The notes: generated from the letters alone by a model not told the origin. A stretch of DNA of 64,000 bases from Ceratorhiza oryzae-sativae (GCA_030998015.1 JARWMV010000233.1:1736001-1800000), one strand, 5' to 3'. Shown: positions 47,319-58,796, counted from the stretch's first letter. Translations and numbers: made by a program.

Positions 47319-48188
47319 CACTAGATTGGGTGTCAATACAATGTGTTGAAATTCAAAGCATAACAGACTATGGAACACTGAGAACTGCATTAAGACTTGT
47401 TTCAATACATTGTGCATAATGTGGAAATAGAATTACCATAGTCAAATCTTTTGTCCACAAGAGCCATTTCACTTGATATGAACCCTAGCATAACAAGATC
47501 AAAAACTACAACCATAATGAGGTTGTAACACAATCACATAGTTATTAACTATCATATGCTCATTGAAAGCAGGAGCATACAGTGCCAATCCAGGCTTTTA
47601 CCCAGGGTGTTTTAGCTGATTGGCAACCCACCCATAGCCAATGCATTCATGGTATAACTAGTGCAGCATTATAAACAAACATGGTATTTGTGCTATTTCA
47701 TGTATGAATTTTAGGCCCTGTTGTACCTCTGGTGGGTTCTGCCAAATCAGTTGTTATAGTTTTGCTTTTTATAAAAAAATAGATGTCACAACCTCTGAAA
47801 GCAGTTGTTGGACTTTGCTTTTACAAGTGGCCAATGCCCTAAGTATGTTTGGACTATGTCCTGACTAATACTGATGCATGGCTTGTGTTGGCTTTATGCT
47901 GTATGTGTGTCTACCATCTTGTGGCTTGACACTGTATGCACTCTATGTGCTCATGGCTGATGGACACCTGTTGCTGATTAAGCAACTGTGGACAGTGGCT
48001 AAGTCAGATGCTTAGTGCTGGGGCTTGCAATGTGGCCTTGACTCAAGGCCCTTCTAGCTGTTACTTATGTTGTGACCCTCTGGAGGCTCCCTTGTGGAGC
48101 ACTTAAGTAGTGGCTGCATTGACGGTTTGGTGCTATGCAGTATGTATTGAGTGTTCTAGTTACAGTGTTTGCTATGGTCTATGGTGGT
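47319..48188. other. Degenerate repeat DNA
   Basis: CpG-poor, AT-rich sequence without a coding frame of note. It is likely relic transposon sequence between LTR-like segments. Confidence 0.4.
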
Positions 48189-48623
48189 TGACAAGATAAA
48201 GCAAGCTGAGGCGTCCAGTCTTGCTTTATCCTCCTTATATATACCTGTGGCTGCAGTGGCTGCAGACATATTATCTAAGCACTCTCTGCAGTAGGTGTAG
48301 GTTATGTACAGTACTATGGGTTAGGTAATTGTTTGTCTTAAGTTTGTGCAGCTCCAAATCTTATAGAGCCGCACGAGGTCAGAGGGGTAGGTGCTGAGGT
48401 CACGTGATCCTGCCGTAAGCGCCGTGATCACGTGACAACTCGCTCCTCGCTCCAAGTAACAATGGAGAGAAATGCTGGAGCGAGTTCAGGGTAACCACCG
48501 TAAGCGCCAGCTAAGCGCCGAGGTCACGTGACCTTGTTTATGGCTTGTTCCACTTAGGAGAAATGCCATAAATCTGTAGAAATATTTGGTTGTTTTGTTA
48601 TGTCCATTTGACAGGTCATAACA
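48189..48623 (-). mobile_element. LTR-like relic in minus orientation
   Basis: Read on the minus strand, it starts TGTTATGACC, has a TATATATA box and ends with TAAAGCAAGACTGGAC... then CTTGTCA. A second, diverged copy of the same 3' end lies at about 48683-48735. The 5' boundary and target duplication are not certain. The middle is the CpG-rich patch listed separately, which would lie in U3. Confidence 0.35.
48365..48535. promoter_or_regulatory. CpG-rich patch with three CACGTG sites
   Basis: Within CpG-poor surroundings this short segment has many CG dinucleotides. CACGTG palindromes (bHLH-type E-boxes) sit at 48401-48406, 48429-48434 and 48525-48530. CCGTAAGCGCC occurs at 48413-48423 and 48498-48508, with a near copy at about 48510. 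A 10-bp inverted repeat pairs 48437-48446 with 48477-48486. It may be a retained enhancer or origin-like element of the relic LTR. Confidence 0.55.
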
Positions 48624-51175
48624 ACTTAAGCTAATAAGTCAGCTAGGGACTGATCTTTGCACTGAGCACTTTAGAGGGGAATTGACAAGGTAGAGCAAGC
48701 TGGGGTGGACCAGCTTGCTCTCCTTGCTTTTATACTATTCTAACCAAGCAAGTGACTAAGTGTACATGCAGGATGAGTAAGAATGAATGGCAGTGATCAG
48801 TCAGCCTGTTACTAATAATAGTGCATCCATCAGTCAGCAAGTAACTGATAATAGAGGATGAGTAAGGTGAATGGCAGTTGATCAGTAAGCAAGTGGAGGT
48901 GCTTACTCATGGGGGAAGGGTGGTCAAGCCACAAGACAGAAATAGTAAACAAAGGAAAAAATGATGGTTAGCCACAAGACCTTGATTGTGGCTCATGACA
49001 ATAGAATTGGAAAATGCATTCAAACAGAACAGAACATTCAGATATCACATTGAGAAACAGAGAATCCAGGGAGTATGGAGAAAAGGAAAAAAAAACATTC
49101 ACAAAGAATAGGAGCACAGAGATATTACAATTCAGTCATTCTGTACAGACTTAAAAACCACATTTTTCACAACACTTGATTCAGAATTATGGAAGATACA
49201 GATATGAGATGCAGAGGTACAGTGTGAAAGTGCCACATATAGTTGTGTTATGGATTACTAACATTTTCTATTATTTTAGTCTGCTCTGCCAACCTCAATT
49301 GATGCCTCTGTAATTGAATTGTGAATTACTTGAATTTGTATGTGCCTCAATTGTACTATTTTCTGTTCCATTAAATAGTACAAATTTCCTGCTTTCCAAA
49401 GCATATTTTATTAAGTTTTTATGATAAGATCTCAGAGAGATACAGAGGTGGTGATATTTCCTCTTATCAGGAGATATTGATTACAACATTGCACTGCTCA
49501 TATCTTGGCAACCACTTATGCTATCAAAGCAATCTTATGCTCTATTGATAGCTAATCTTCAGCAGTATCTGCTGCCTGAAGATCATCGCAATCCACCAGA
49601 TCCTTGCACCAGAATGGCCCAAAGATCATTAGAATCTTACTGGATCATCAATCAAGATCTAATGACTCCAGTGAGTCAGGAGAGCTTCCCAAATTGATCC
49701 AGAAGCTTCTCTGACTCACCTTATGACTCACTGAGATGTAGCCTCCATTCATTACATGTATATACTATGATAATATGATCTACAAGCCAATAGCAGGTCT
49801 CAGATGCATCAATGCCTTTGATCCACACCCTGTCTTTACTCTCTTATCCTATACTGGGCTAGGGTGTACCCCAAGTATAGCAGTACCCTCTTTTGATGAT
49901 TGCACTGGCATGCATGCATCTATTTGGCTCTGGAATGCCCTCCTCAGGGTATAAAAGGACCTCCTCTGAGGCCCTTCCAGACCACCTTCCCTCCTCTACT
50001 CAACCCAGACTGGTTATTGGTTTCTTTTTCTCTTTCTATTTTCTCTTGTCTGTGTGTGATTTCTTATATAACTAGTACTGAGGAATATAGTACCATATTA
50101 TTTATATACTGTCTGATTCATTGTATCTTATATACAGAGTTATATAAGGATACAATATTGCCTGATTGAGCATGACATTAAGTACCAGCTATTAGAGGAA
50201 ATCTAAGTACCTGTAGCTGAGGAAGTACACACATTAGGCAGCCCTCCATCTATCCTATAAGCTATCGCTTAAGTCTAGTTTTAAGATTAGTATCAGTTAG
50301 TCCAAGTGACTAGGGCTGAACTACATTTAAGATATTTAAGGGAACCTGACCTTAGTAGTCTTGCTCTTTATACCTATAAATTAGTCAGTTTACACTGTGA
50401 AAGATTAAGACTATCTTGAGTGTTACTTGATTGCATTGCAACTACTTTGAGCCTTCTTACTCTAGTCTAAGAAGTATTGAGTACAATTAGTGTATACTAA
50501 CATATCTACATTTGCTTAAGCTCTAGATATTCAAGTGTACCCTGAACTGTAACAGTTAGCTTCTTATGAGGTCATATACATTGCACAGAAATGGGTGTTG
50601 ATTATGATAATTGTGTTTACACTGGCTGATGGGGTGTAGGACTATTTTGTCTTTGAGCTCTCCCAACTCTTGGTGAGACACTGAAAATTGGATCTGGGAC
50701 TGTTCTGTGCTGACAATTTCAGTGTGAATAGAGAGGTGAGGCAGTACATGCTTTGCTCCCTAAGTGTTGTGATTGATGTTACCCCCTTATGCAAGTATTG
50801 CTTGCTTCTATACCTTGATACCCCTAGCTTATTTTTAAGCTCTCTAACATTCTGGCCTAACCTTGGGTGCTACTGTTCAAACATCCTATGGTTGAGAATT
50901 GAATTTGGCACCTTTCACTGCTTTATTAAAGTTTGAAATTTTGGTCCAGGGTGTGGAAAGTGATGATGCTTCTTGTTGACCCTATTCTGGGCATATACCT
51001 TTGAGGTGCCCTTAACTCAGTTTTAGACATTCAATAGCTGGCTCAGCAAGGACATGTTGATCATTTCTCAGGTTGTCCCAAGCCATCCCCATTCTCATTG
51101 AAATAGCATGGTTACCAGAACTCTGGAATTTTTTGAAAGTAAACATATTACCCTTCTGAAATCTCTTCAGGGGAC
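48624..51175. other. Old repeat DNA hosting the chromovirus insertion
   Basis: CpG-depleted sequence without genes. A minus-orientation LTR-like piece ends at 49000 (TGGCTCATGACA). Near 49948 a TATAAAAGG box followed by a CT-rich run looks like another LTR promoter. The block up to 51175 is interrupted by the element at 51181 and resumes at 58124. Confidence 0.45.
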
Positions 51176-51180
51176 AGTAG

Positions 51181-51555
51181 TGTCACGAACTGACACGCAT
51201 ATATCCACTCTATAATATTTTCTTGATTTACTACATTTTATGAGATCATCTTCAAAACATACTTGCCTTTTATGGTATATCTGTGTCATGTGACTCAGGG
51301 AATGTTCTGGACTGGTAACCGAGATGTATTTCAACTCCAATGTGAAATTCCGCAGTTCCACAGTCGCTTCTACTGCTTCTATCTCTTATCTGTCGTGACT
51401 CACTGTACAGACTTGTTTGTTATGATGTGGCTTGTACTATGTATATAAACCAGGTCAAGTTCGCAGAGGGCTCCTCAAGAACTTGACCTCTCATCGAATA
51501 CAAGTTCTTTATTTTCTTACTGTTTTCCTTGTTGCCTGACTTGTCGTTGTCAACA
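51181..51555 (+). repeat. 5' LTR of chromovirus
   Basis: It begins TGTCACGAACTG and ends TTGTCAACA. It holds the promoter: a TATATAAA box at 51442-51449 and the predicted transcript start near 51475. It contains an internal inverted repeat (AGGTCAAGTTC...GAACTTGACCT) just after the TATA box. Confidence 0.95.
51442..51449 (+). promoter_or_regulatory. TATA box in chromovirus 5' LTR
   Basis: TATATAAA lies 33 nt before TCAAGAACTTGACCT, the segment predicted to be the 5' end of the genomic RNA because it pairs with the primer-binding site. Confidence 0.7.
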
Positions 51556-51557
51556 TC

Positions 51558-51572
51558 AGGTCAAGTTCTTGA
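51558..51572 (+). other. Self-priming primer-binding site
   Basis: AGGTCAAGTTCTTGA lies 2 nt after the 5' LTR. It is the exact 15-nt reverse complement of 51475-51489, just downstream of the TATA box. This is the arrangement of Tf1/sushi elements, which prime minus-strand DNA from their own RNA 5' end and not from a tRNA. Confidence 0.8.
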
Positions 51573-51825
51573 CAATCGTAAGTCTCAGTGTCGTCTGGGA
51601 TACTTCTGGAACACCATTGGCATTGTCTCAAGATAACTCCCCATTGCCTTCCCCAATCCTACTCCACCTATCCACAGCTACAAGATATTGTTGCCCTATA
51701 TGCGCCTCTGTGAAACCTTGCATAGCCAGGTCCCTCACACGTTGTAACAAGCTTTGGTTCTCTAATCTCTTTCGTCAACAAGAGGTGGGGTCGCTCATTG
51801 CCCTTAAGTAGCTGAGCAATGGAGG

Positions 51826-52630
51826 TTGCCTTCCTATTCCAATAGACTTGGGAAAGGGTCTATTTTTCCTTTTATCTTGCTCTTGCTCAAGTACGTCTCT
51901 GATGGAACGCACAGCCCTCAAGTGGCACAACCTTTTACAGAAGACCAGCACTGCCGTCTGTGTGGGTGGTTCGGACACCTGTCAATCCATTGCTTCACCC
52001 TCAACTCGGTTGAAAGTATCCTTGAAGAAGCTGGGCACATTGATTTCAACCAAGTAGTAGTCATCAAAGTCCACCCCCAGAGAGTCGGACGTGCCCAACA
52101 AGCCTTTGTCACCAAGCCAGGTGCCCCTGAGTGCAAAATTTGCCATTGGGCAAACGGAGCCACCTTCCCAGCACACTGCCCTTACTGTCCTAAGAAGGAC
52201 AAATTCCTTTACTACTACACCATCCCCCGCAACCAGCTATAAGCTGGAGAACCTTGGTCAACAGCTTCTTCGTCACCTGTTAAACACTATCGAAAATTTC
52301 CAAGACAGGTACCGTTATTACCAGAATAAGTACAAAGAAACCTGTGAAAAACTTTACAAAGCTGAGGCCCATTGCACACACTTAACTGAGTGGTTGCGCG
52401 AACACCAGGAGGACTACCTATCCCTCCTCCAAGACCACCTCAGACTAGAATCTATAGTCCGAGAAACAATTGCACCCCAAGAGTACGCCTTCCCCGTCTT
52501 CTCAACGCCATCAGACCTTCCTCACCCCACCTTTCTAAGTGGCACGGGCTTGCCAATTCAGGAAGAAGCACCCCTTCCGGCAGCCCAAATCAATCCTCCC
52601 CAAGGAAGCACTCCTTCAGGATCAAACTAA
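51826..52630 (+). pseudogene. Extra pre-gag frame with Cys/His boxes and coiled coil
   Basis: Upstream of gag, a frame open from about 51826 to 52242 carries CRLCGWFGHLSIHC, an exact C-x2-C-x4-H-x4-C zinc-knuckle spacing. A second cluster follows, CKICHWANGATFPAHCPYC. The next frame (about 52245-52630) continues as a coiled coil (NKYKETCEKLYKAEAHC) and a Pro-rich tail. They probably formed one protein, now split by a frame change near 52240. The first part has no ATG, so it begins by splicing or has lost its start. It is not part of the standard gag-pol layout. Confidence 0.6.
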
Positions 52631-52841
52631 ACTGAAGAGGGTGGAGTGCCCATATCATTGCCAAGACACCAAAAGTTGGGACTTGGACAATACTTGGTTG
52701 AGGTTTGCAGGAATCAGGAACTTCGAAATTTATAGACTTGTGAGGGGAACAGAAATCCTTTATTATCAAAACAATTCTCAATTCCCTGTACTTCCTTACC
52801 ATCTCCATCGCCTTTAAAAATCTACTCAAGTCCCTTCTGAA

Positions 52842-54230
52842 ATGGCATCACCAACCCCTGCCCCTGCTTGGGCAAATATGTCTGATGGAGATAAGGTCAT
52901 CTATATGCTTCAATCAATGGACGAACTGCAAGAGCGAACCAATAATCTCCAAAATGATATTGGGGACGTTGAACACAATAATAAGACCTACACAGACTCA
53001 CTCAAGGCCAAACTTATCACAAATCAGGCAAAAATAGATGCGGATGTGGCCGGATTAGCCACCAATGTCAACAACCTAGTGGGAATGTTAGCCATTCTCC
53101 AAACCACTATCACATGCATTGAAGTGCAAATCAACACCTCCACGGGTGGCTCAGGTGCTGCTCAAGTACTAGCTCCCTCCAGTACAGCCCAACCACAACC
53201 AACAGCACATGCTCCCTCTGGTGGGTCGACTGCAAAAGTTAAGATGGCCGCCCCTCAAAAGTTTGATGGCACAAAACAAGAAGACACCATCTCATTCAGA
53301 ATTGCATGTGCCTGATACATCAATACAAACATGAGTGGGCATTTGGCTGATCAAGTGGTTGCCTTCATCACCTCTTATCTTGAAGGGTCAGCAGCTGAAT
53401 GGGTCAACTTGTATGAAGAATTCGAAATTCTAAATCCTGGAACTGTGATTCCCTGGCTTCACGATGCCAATCTGTTCTGGCAAGAATTTACTACCTGTTA
53501 TGGGGATCTGAACTGCACTGAAAATAACTGCGACAAGTGGCGGAAACTGAAACAAACCAAGATGGTTCAGGATTACCTCACCCTATTCAACCTATATTCC
53601 ACAGGTCTCAACTACAACGATGCTGCCATGCGTGATCAGTTCTATGATGGTCTATCATCAGACATAACAGATAGCATGGTGGCCCAAAACTATGACCCCC
53701 ACACCAAAACCTTTGCCCAACTCACTCAGCAAGCCCTAGAAATTGACTGCCACCTCATCTTGTTCGGTAGCAAACGAACATCTCATGGGAGTAACAAACC
53801 CAGCAGCAATGCCTTGTCCAGTAGGCCGACCAATAACCCCCAAAGCACTCCCCAAAAGGAGAAATTCAAAAATGGGGAACGGATATATAAGATTAAGGAC
53901 GGGAGAGCCATAAAAGGTCAGATTGTGGCCATTGGGCCCAATGCGAAGGGTTTCACAGTTCCAACTGTCTGCTATGATGGCAGCAATGCCAATGTACAAG
54001 AGTCCTTCAAGGACATAAAGAAGAATAATCATCCACTGGCGGCCCCCAAGGCAAGGGATCCAGACGCAATGGATCTGGATAGCGCAGGAAAAGGAAAGGG
54101 GACAAACACCTGCTATAACTGTGGAGGACGGGGTCATATTGCAGCCAAATGCCCCTCAGCTAAGATGTCAGGATACGAGGCAGTGGTTGAGGATGTAGAA
54201 ACAACCAATGAAGAGTCGGTAAAAGAATGA
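52842..54230 (+). pseudogene. gag: Chromovirus gag with one in-frame stop
   Basis: Gag forms the virus-like particle and binds RNA. The ATG at 52842 opens a frame that reads through to 54230 except for TGA at 53313-53315, at a Trp-like position in the capsid region (before YINTNMSGHLADQ). It encodes an N-terminal coiled coil, the capsid-like block ITSYLEGSAAEWVNLYEEF, and a C-terminal zinc knuckle CYNCGGRGHIAAKC. Total length is 462 codons if read through. Its last codons overlap the pol start by ATGA. Confidence 0.9.
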
Positions 54231-57200
54231 GCTCAAACCGTGCCAGGGGGGCAGTCTTGGGTGCTATGTTACAAAATGCGCATAATGAAAATAAAAATAT
54301 GGAAATGGAATGTATGTCGTTAGGAAACCAATCACAACTACAGTTTTTCTTTCATGCATTTCCCCTGCGCATAACCCCTGAACGCAAATCTGCATATAAC
54401 ATGAAAAAATTTAACAGATGGGCCATGATTGACTCAGGGGCCACATCAGTATTTATACATGAAGATTTGGTTAAACAATACCGTATTCCTACTGTCATCC
54501 TAAAAACACCCAAGAAACTGAGGGTAATCGATGGAAGGGAGATAGACTCTGGGTCTGTGACCCATTACTGCACCTTTGAGTTGTGTATTCAAGAGCACCA
54601 AGAGATCCTCAGTGCTTACGTTGTGAATGTTGGCAAAAATGATCTGGTTCTGGGCATGTTGTGGCTCAAATTCCATAACCCAGACATTGATTGGGAGGGG
54701 AAAGATATGAAGTTCAACTTGCCAATATGCTTGAAACACTGCATTACAAAACCCCTACATGTGCAAGCAAACAAACCCAAGGAGCTCCAGTTGGACTCTT
54801 TAGATTCCCTCCCAACTAAATACAGGGAGTTCAAGAAAATATTCACTGAAGAAGACGACATCCAGCCGTTACCACCCCATAGGAAGTGGGATATGGAAAT
54901 AGATTTAAAACCGGATGCCAAGCCAAGGCATGGCCCCATATATAGTGTGGGTGTCAAGGAAGATGCAGAATTGTGCAAAACCTTGGAGCGCCAACTGAAA
55001 GCAGGGCATATCAGACCCTCAAGGTCACCAATGGCATCTCCAGTCATATTTGTCAAAAAGAAGAATGGGAAGCTGCGCATGTGCATTGACTACCGGCGAC
55101 TAAATGAAATGACAGTCTCTAATGTGTACCCACTCCCACGCATCAATGATATTGTGGAGACGCTGCATGGGGCAAAGATATTCACCAAGTTTGATCTAAA
55201 GTGGGGCTTCAACCTCATACAAATTCAGGAAGGGGACAAATGGAAAGCAGCTTTTAAGACCAAATATGGGCTGTACAAGCCCTTAGTCATGCAATTTGGT
55301 CAAAAGAACACACCAGGAACCTTCATGGCCATGATCAGGGAAGAGTTCCAAGACATCGAGGGCATTTATGTTGTAATCTATATGGATGACATATTAGTAT
55401 TCTCCAAAAACCAGGAAGAACATGATGAACATGTCAAGGAAGTCTTACATCACCTTCAAAAAGCTGGCCTATACTGCACCCTGGAGAAATGTGTTTTCGA
55501 TGTCACTGAAGTTGATTACCTGGGAATAGTAGTGACTCCCCAGGGAATTAAAGTAGACCCAGCCAAGGTTGAAAAGGCTGTTGAATGGCCAACCCCTACC
55601 AACCCAACTGAAGTCCTGGAAGGGTTGGGGTTTGCAAATTGGTTGAGGCACTTCATAAAAGACTTTTCGAAAATTACAAGATGTCTTTATGAACTTGTCA
55701 AGAAGGATGTAAAATGGGAATGGACAGAAGAAAGGGATCAGGCATGGAATCTGCTGAAGCAAAAATTAAAAGAAGCCCCCCTCCTAATTCAGCCAGAGCC
55801 CAACAAACCATTCATTTTGGAAACTGATGCCTCAGGCTATGCCACAGGCGCTGTATTATTGCAATATGGAGAGGACGGAATGCTCCACCCGATTTCCTAT
55901 TACTCCAAGGCAATGGTCCCAGCAGAAAGAAATTACGATATCTACAACAAAGAAATGCTGGCAATTATAAAGGCCCTCAAACACTGGCGTCATTTGCTAG
56001 AAGGGGCCGAACACCTGGTAAACATTGTTTGTGACCACAAGAATTTGGAGTATTGGAAGACAAATCGGCCACTGAACAGTCGGGTCACACGGTGGCATGA
56101 GTTCTTATCCAGGTTCGAATTCAAGATTCTATATATTGAAGGGGTGAAGAATGGCTGGGCAGACATACTCTCTAGGCTGTCAAGACACATCCCTAAAGAG
56201 GGGGGTGAGAGCCAAGCTCTGCTTGCGCAAAACCAATTTTTGGAGCTGAAATCACTATGCCTGCAAGCAATCACGCCAGACAATGACCTAGAACAACTCA
56301 TTAGGGATGCTATCCCAGGGGACGAACACCTATCAAGAGTCCTAAAAGCCCTAGATGACAATGAGAAGGTCAAAGATTGGGAATGGGACGAAGGACTCTT
56401 ACGACACAAGGGCAGAATCTACATCCCAAATAACAAAGAACTTTGCAAACTGGTCATTGAAAGCTGTCACGACAGCCCAGCAGCAGGACACCCAAGACAG
56501 TTCAGAACATATGAATTGTTAAATCGCAAATACACGTGGTTATCAATGAAAAAATCAGTCAACGAATATGTCACACACTGCAAGTCATGCATCAGGAACA
56601 AGCACAGCAACCAAGTTCCCCCAGGGCTCTTAAACCCAATACCTGCACCAGAAAAACCTTGGGAGGAAATTACTTATGATCTGATCACTGGGCTACCCCT
56701 GTCAGAGGGGTTTGATGCCATATTTACAGTTGTCGACCGCCTGACAAAAATGGTCCACTTTATTCCATGTCAATCAGAAGCCAGTGCTATGGATTGCACC
56801 AACTTGTTCCTAACATATGTATGGAAACTTCATGGGCTACCATGGAAAACAATCTCAGACCGCAGCCCCAACTTTGCATCCAAATTCTTAAGGCACTTAT
56901 ACAAATGACTGGATATAAAACCCTCCTACTCCACAGCATACCACCCTCAGACAGATGGCCGTCTGAACGGGCCAACCAAGTAGTGGAAGGGTACATCAGA
57001 CACTATGTATCAGACAGACAAGACGACTGGGTCTTGCTCCTACCATTGGCTGAATTTGCCTACAATAATGGTGTCAACGCCTCAACCGGCAAATCACCAT
57101 TCTTTGCAAACTACAGTTTCCACCCAAGGCTAGCAGTTGGGGACAGGGAGGAACCAGAACTCCCTTTAGTGGACAACCATGCAGAATGGCTCCAAAAGGG

Positions 57201-57756
57201 CCATGACGAACTTAAGGCAGCCCTGGAAATAGCAAACCAGAGGATCAAGGAATACTACGACCAGAAGCATTGGACTCCCAAAGCTATTAAGGTTGGAGAC
57301 AAAGTCTGGCTTGATACCAAAAACATACAGACACAGCAGGCCTCCAGGAAACTGGCCCACAAAAGAGTTGGACCATTCAGGGTGGTAGCACAACATGGCA
57401 CACATGCCTACAAACTGGACCTACCAATAACCATGAAAATACACCCAGTATTTCATGTCTCACTCCTGACCAAATATAAAGACGACCCCTATGGCTGTCA
57501 GGTCCCCCCACCACCACCTGTGGTAACTCCTGAAGGGGAAGAAGAATTCAAAGTGGAACAGATCATAAAGTCACGATACAACAAAAGATCTAATGTCTTT
57601 GAATATTATGTCAAGTGGCTTGGCTACGACGAGCGACAATGGTTAACCTATAATGACCTGGTGAACACACCAGAACTCATCGCCGACTATGTCAAGTTGC
57701 ACCCAAAGGCACCCCAGGACCCCCATGCCTTGAAGGGGGGAAGTGTCACGAACTGA
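54227..57756 (+). pseudogene. pol: Chromovirus pol with stop and frameshift
   Basis: The ATG at 54227 overlaps the gag stop. Domains in order are: protease (MIDSGATSVFI), reverse transcriptase (FVKKKNGKLRMCIDYRRLN, YMDD catalytic motif), RNase H (ETDASGYATGAVL), integrase HHCC (HDSPAAGH...CKSCIRNK) and catalytic core (DLITGLPLSEGFD). A TGA at 56906-56908 falls where LYKW would be expected. A 1-nt shift follows near 56955-56962, in the HPQTDG region. The rest is open to 57756, including a GPFRV-type beta barrel and a chromodomain (EEFKVEQIIKSRYNKRSNVF). The RT primer-grip region is altered (FGQKNTPGTF). The stop lies 13 nt inside the 3' LTR. Confidence 0.9.
57732..57743 (+). other. Polypurine tract
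   Basis: GAAGGGGGGAAG lies immediately before the 3' LTR and also encodes the last residues of pol. It is the expected primer for plus-strand DNA synthesis. Confidence 0.8.
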
Positions 57757-58118
57757 CATGCATATATCCACTCTATAATATTTTCTTGATTTACTACATT
57801 TTATGAGATCATCTTCAAAACATACTTGCCTTTTATGGTATATCTGTGTCATGTGACTCAGGGAATGTTCCAGACCGGTAACCAAGATGTATTTCAACTC
57901 CAATGTGAAATTCCACAGTTCCGCAGTTGCTTCTACTGCTTCTATCTCTTATCTGTTGTGACTCACTGTACAGACTTGTTTGTTATGATGTGGCTTGTAC
58001 TATGTATATAAACCAGGTCAAGTTCACAGAGGGCTCCTCAAGAACTTGACCTCTTGTTGAATACAAGTTCTTTATTTTCTTACTGTTTTCCTTGTTGCCT
58101 GACTTGTCGTCGTCGACA
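57744..58118 (+). repeat. 3' LTR of chromovirus
   Basis: It is 375 bp, collinear with the 5' LTR with no indels. I count 15 differences, all transitions, most at CpG. The right target duplication AGTAG follows at 58119-58123. Confidence 0.95.
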
Positions 58119-58123
58119 AGTAG

Positions 58124-58796
58124 TCTCTATTTCATTTGGCAAGGTGCAACATTTCTTTGGCTACACCAAGACAACCAGGCAACAATGGTTCAGGTCCTGT
58201 CACTTTGAGCAGGTCAAGCAAATGGCCATATGGACTAAGTTGATCTGCCACCATGAATTATGAACATCAGCTTTGTTGGCTATTCCTGTTGAGGTTTGGC
58301 AAGAGGTTTCAGTATGCAGTACCTGGCCTCTTGCATCAGCAAAATCAGTCTATCCTCATGAGCACTTAGCACAATACATATCATAATAGATCAACCACGA
58401 GCCCTCCCAAGCACCCGTTGCAAGTTCTGTGATAATGGGCGCAAGCTTTTCAGGGTCTCCTGAGGGACCCCGCACAACTGAATTTGCCTAATATCCAGAG
58501 CTGTCACGAGCCTCTGGGATGATCCGCAAGTAGTGATTGAAACGGACAACCCAGATTCAGCACTGATAACACAACCACTGTACCCCTGTGTCCGCTCAAT
58601 CTGGCAGTGCTTGCATTTATTTCTCTAGATTTTGAGCGACTGTGTCAAGGTTAGAGAGTAGCGGTGCCCCATACCAGGAGCCTACTGTCATCTCAGCCTG
58701 AAACGATGGGGTTGATACCTGATGCAGCGGATGGTTGATCATGAGCTGTCCACCTGAGATTGCTTGTTCAGTCTCGACTGGCGATGCTATCCAGCA
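58124..58796. other. Right flank of chromovirus: relic then ordinary DNA
   Basis: The first 250 bp are CpG-poor like the left flank and probably continue the host repeat. CG content becomes normal from about 58.4 kb. No supported gene. Confidence 0.4.

Larger units (their letters stand above)
51181..58118 (+). mobile_element. Full-length Ty3/gypsy chromovirus (Tf1/sushi type), inactive
   Basis: The element is 6938 bp with two 375-bp LTRs and target duplication AGTAG at 51176-51180 and 58119-58123. Inside, in order, are a self-priming primer-binding site, an extra Cys/His-box frame, gag with a CCHC knuckle, and pol with protease, reverse transcriptase, RNase H, integrase and a C-terminal chromodomain. 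A polypurine tract precedes the 3' LTR. Two TGA codons at expected Trp positions and a 1-nt shift in integrase make it non-autonomous as read. LTR divergence is about 4%. Confidence 0.95.

Noticed and set aside
46887..49000. A 2.1-kb DNA transposon with 12-bp terminal inverted repeats (TGTCATGAGCCA / TGGCTCATGACA)
   Set aside because: The left end is better explained as a 427-bp solo LTR (46887-47313) with matching GTAAG duplications. No duplication flanks the larger interval, and the right end fits a minus-orientation LTR start.
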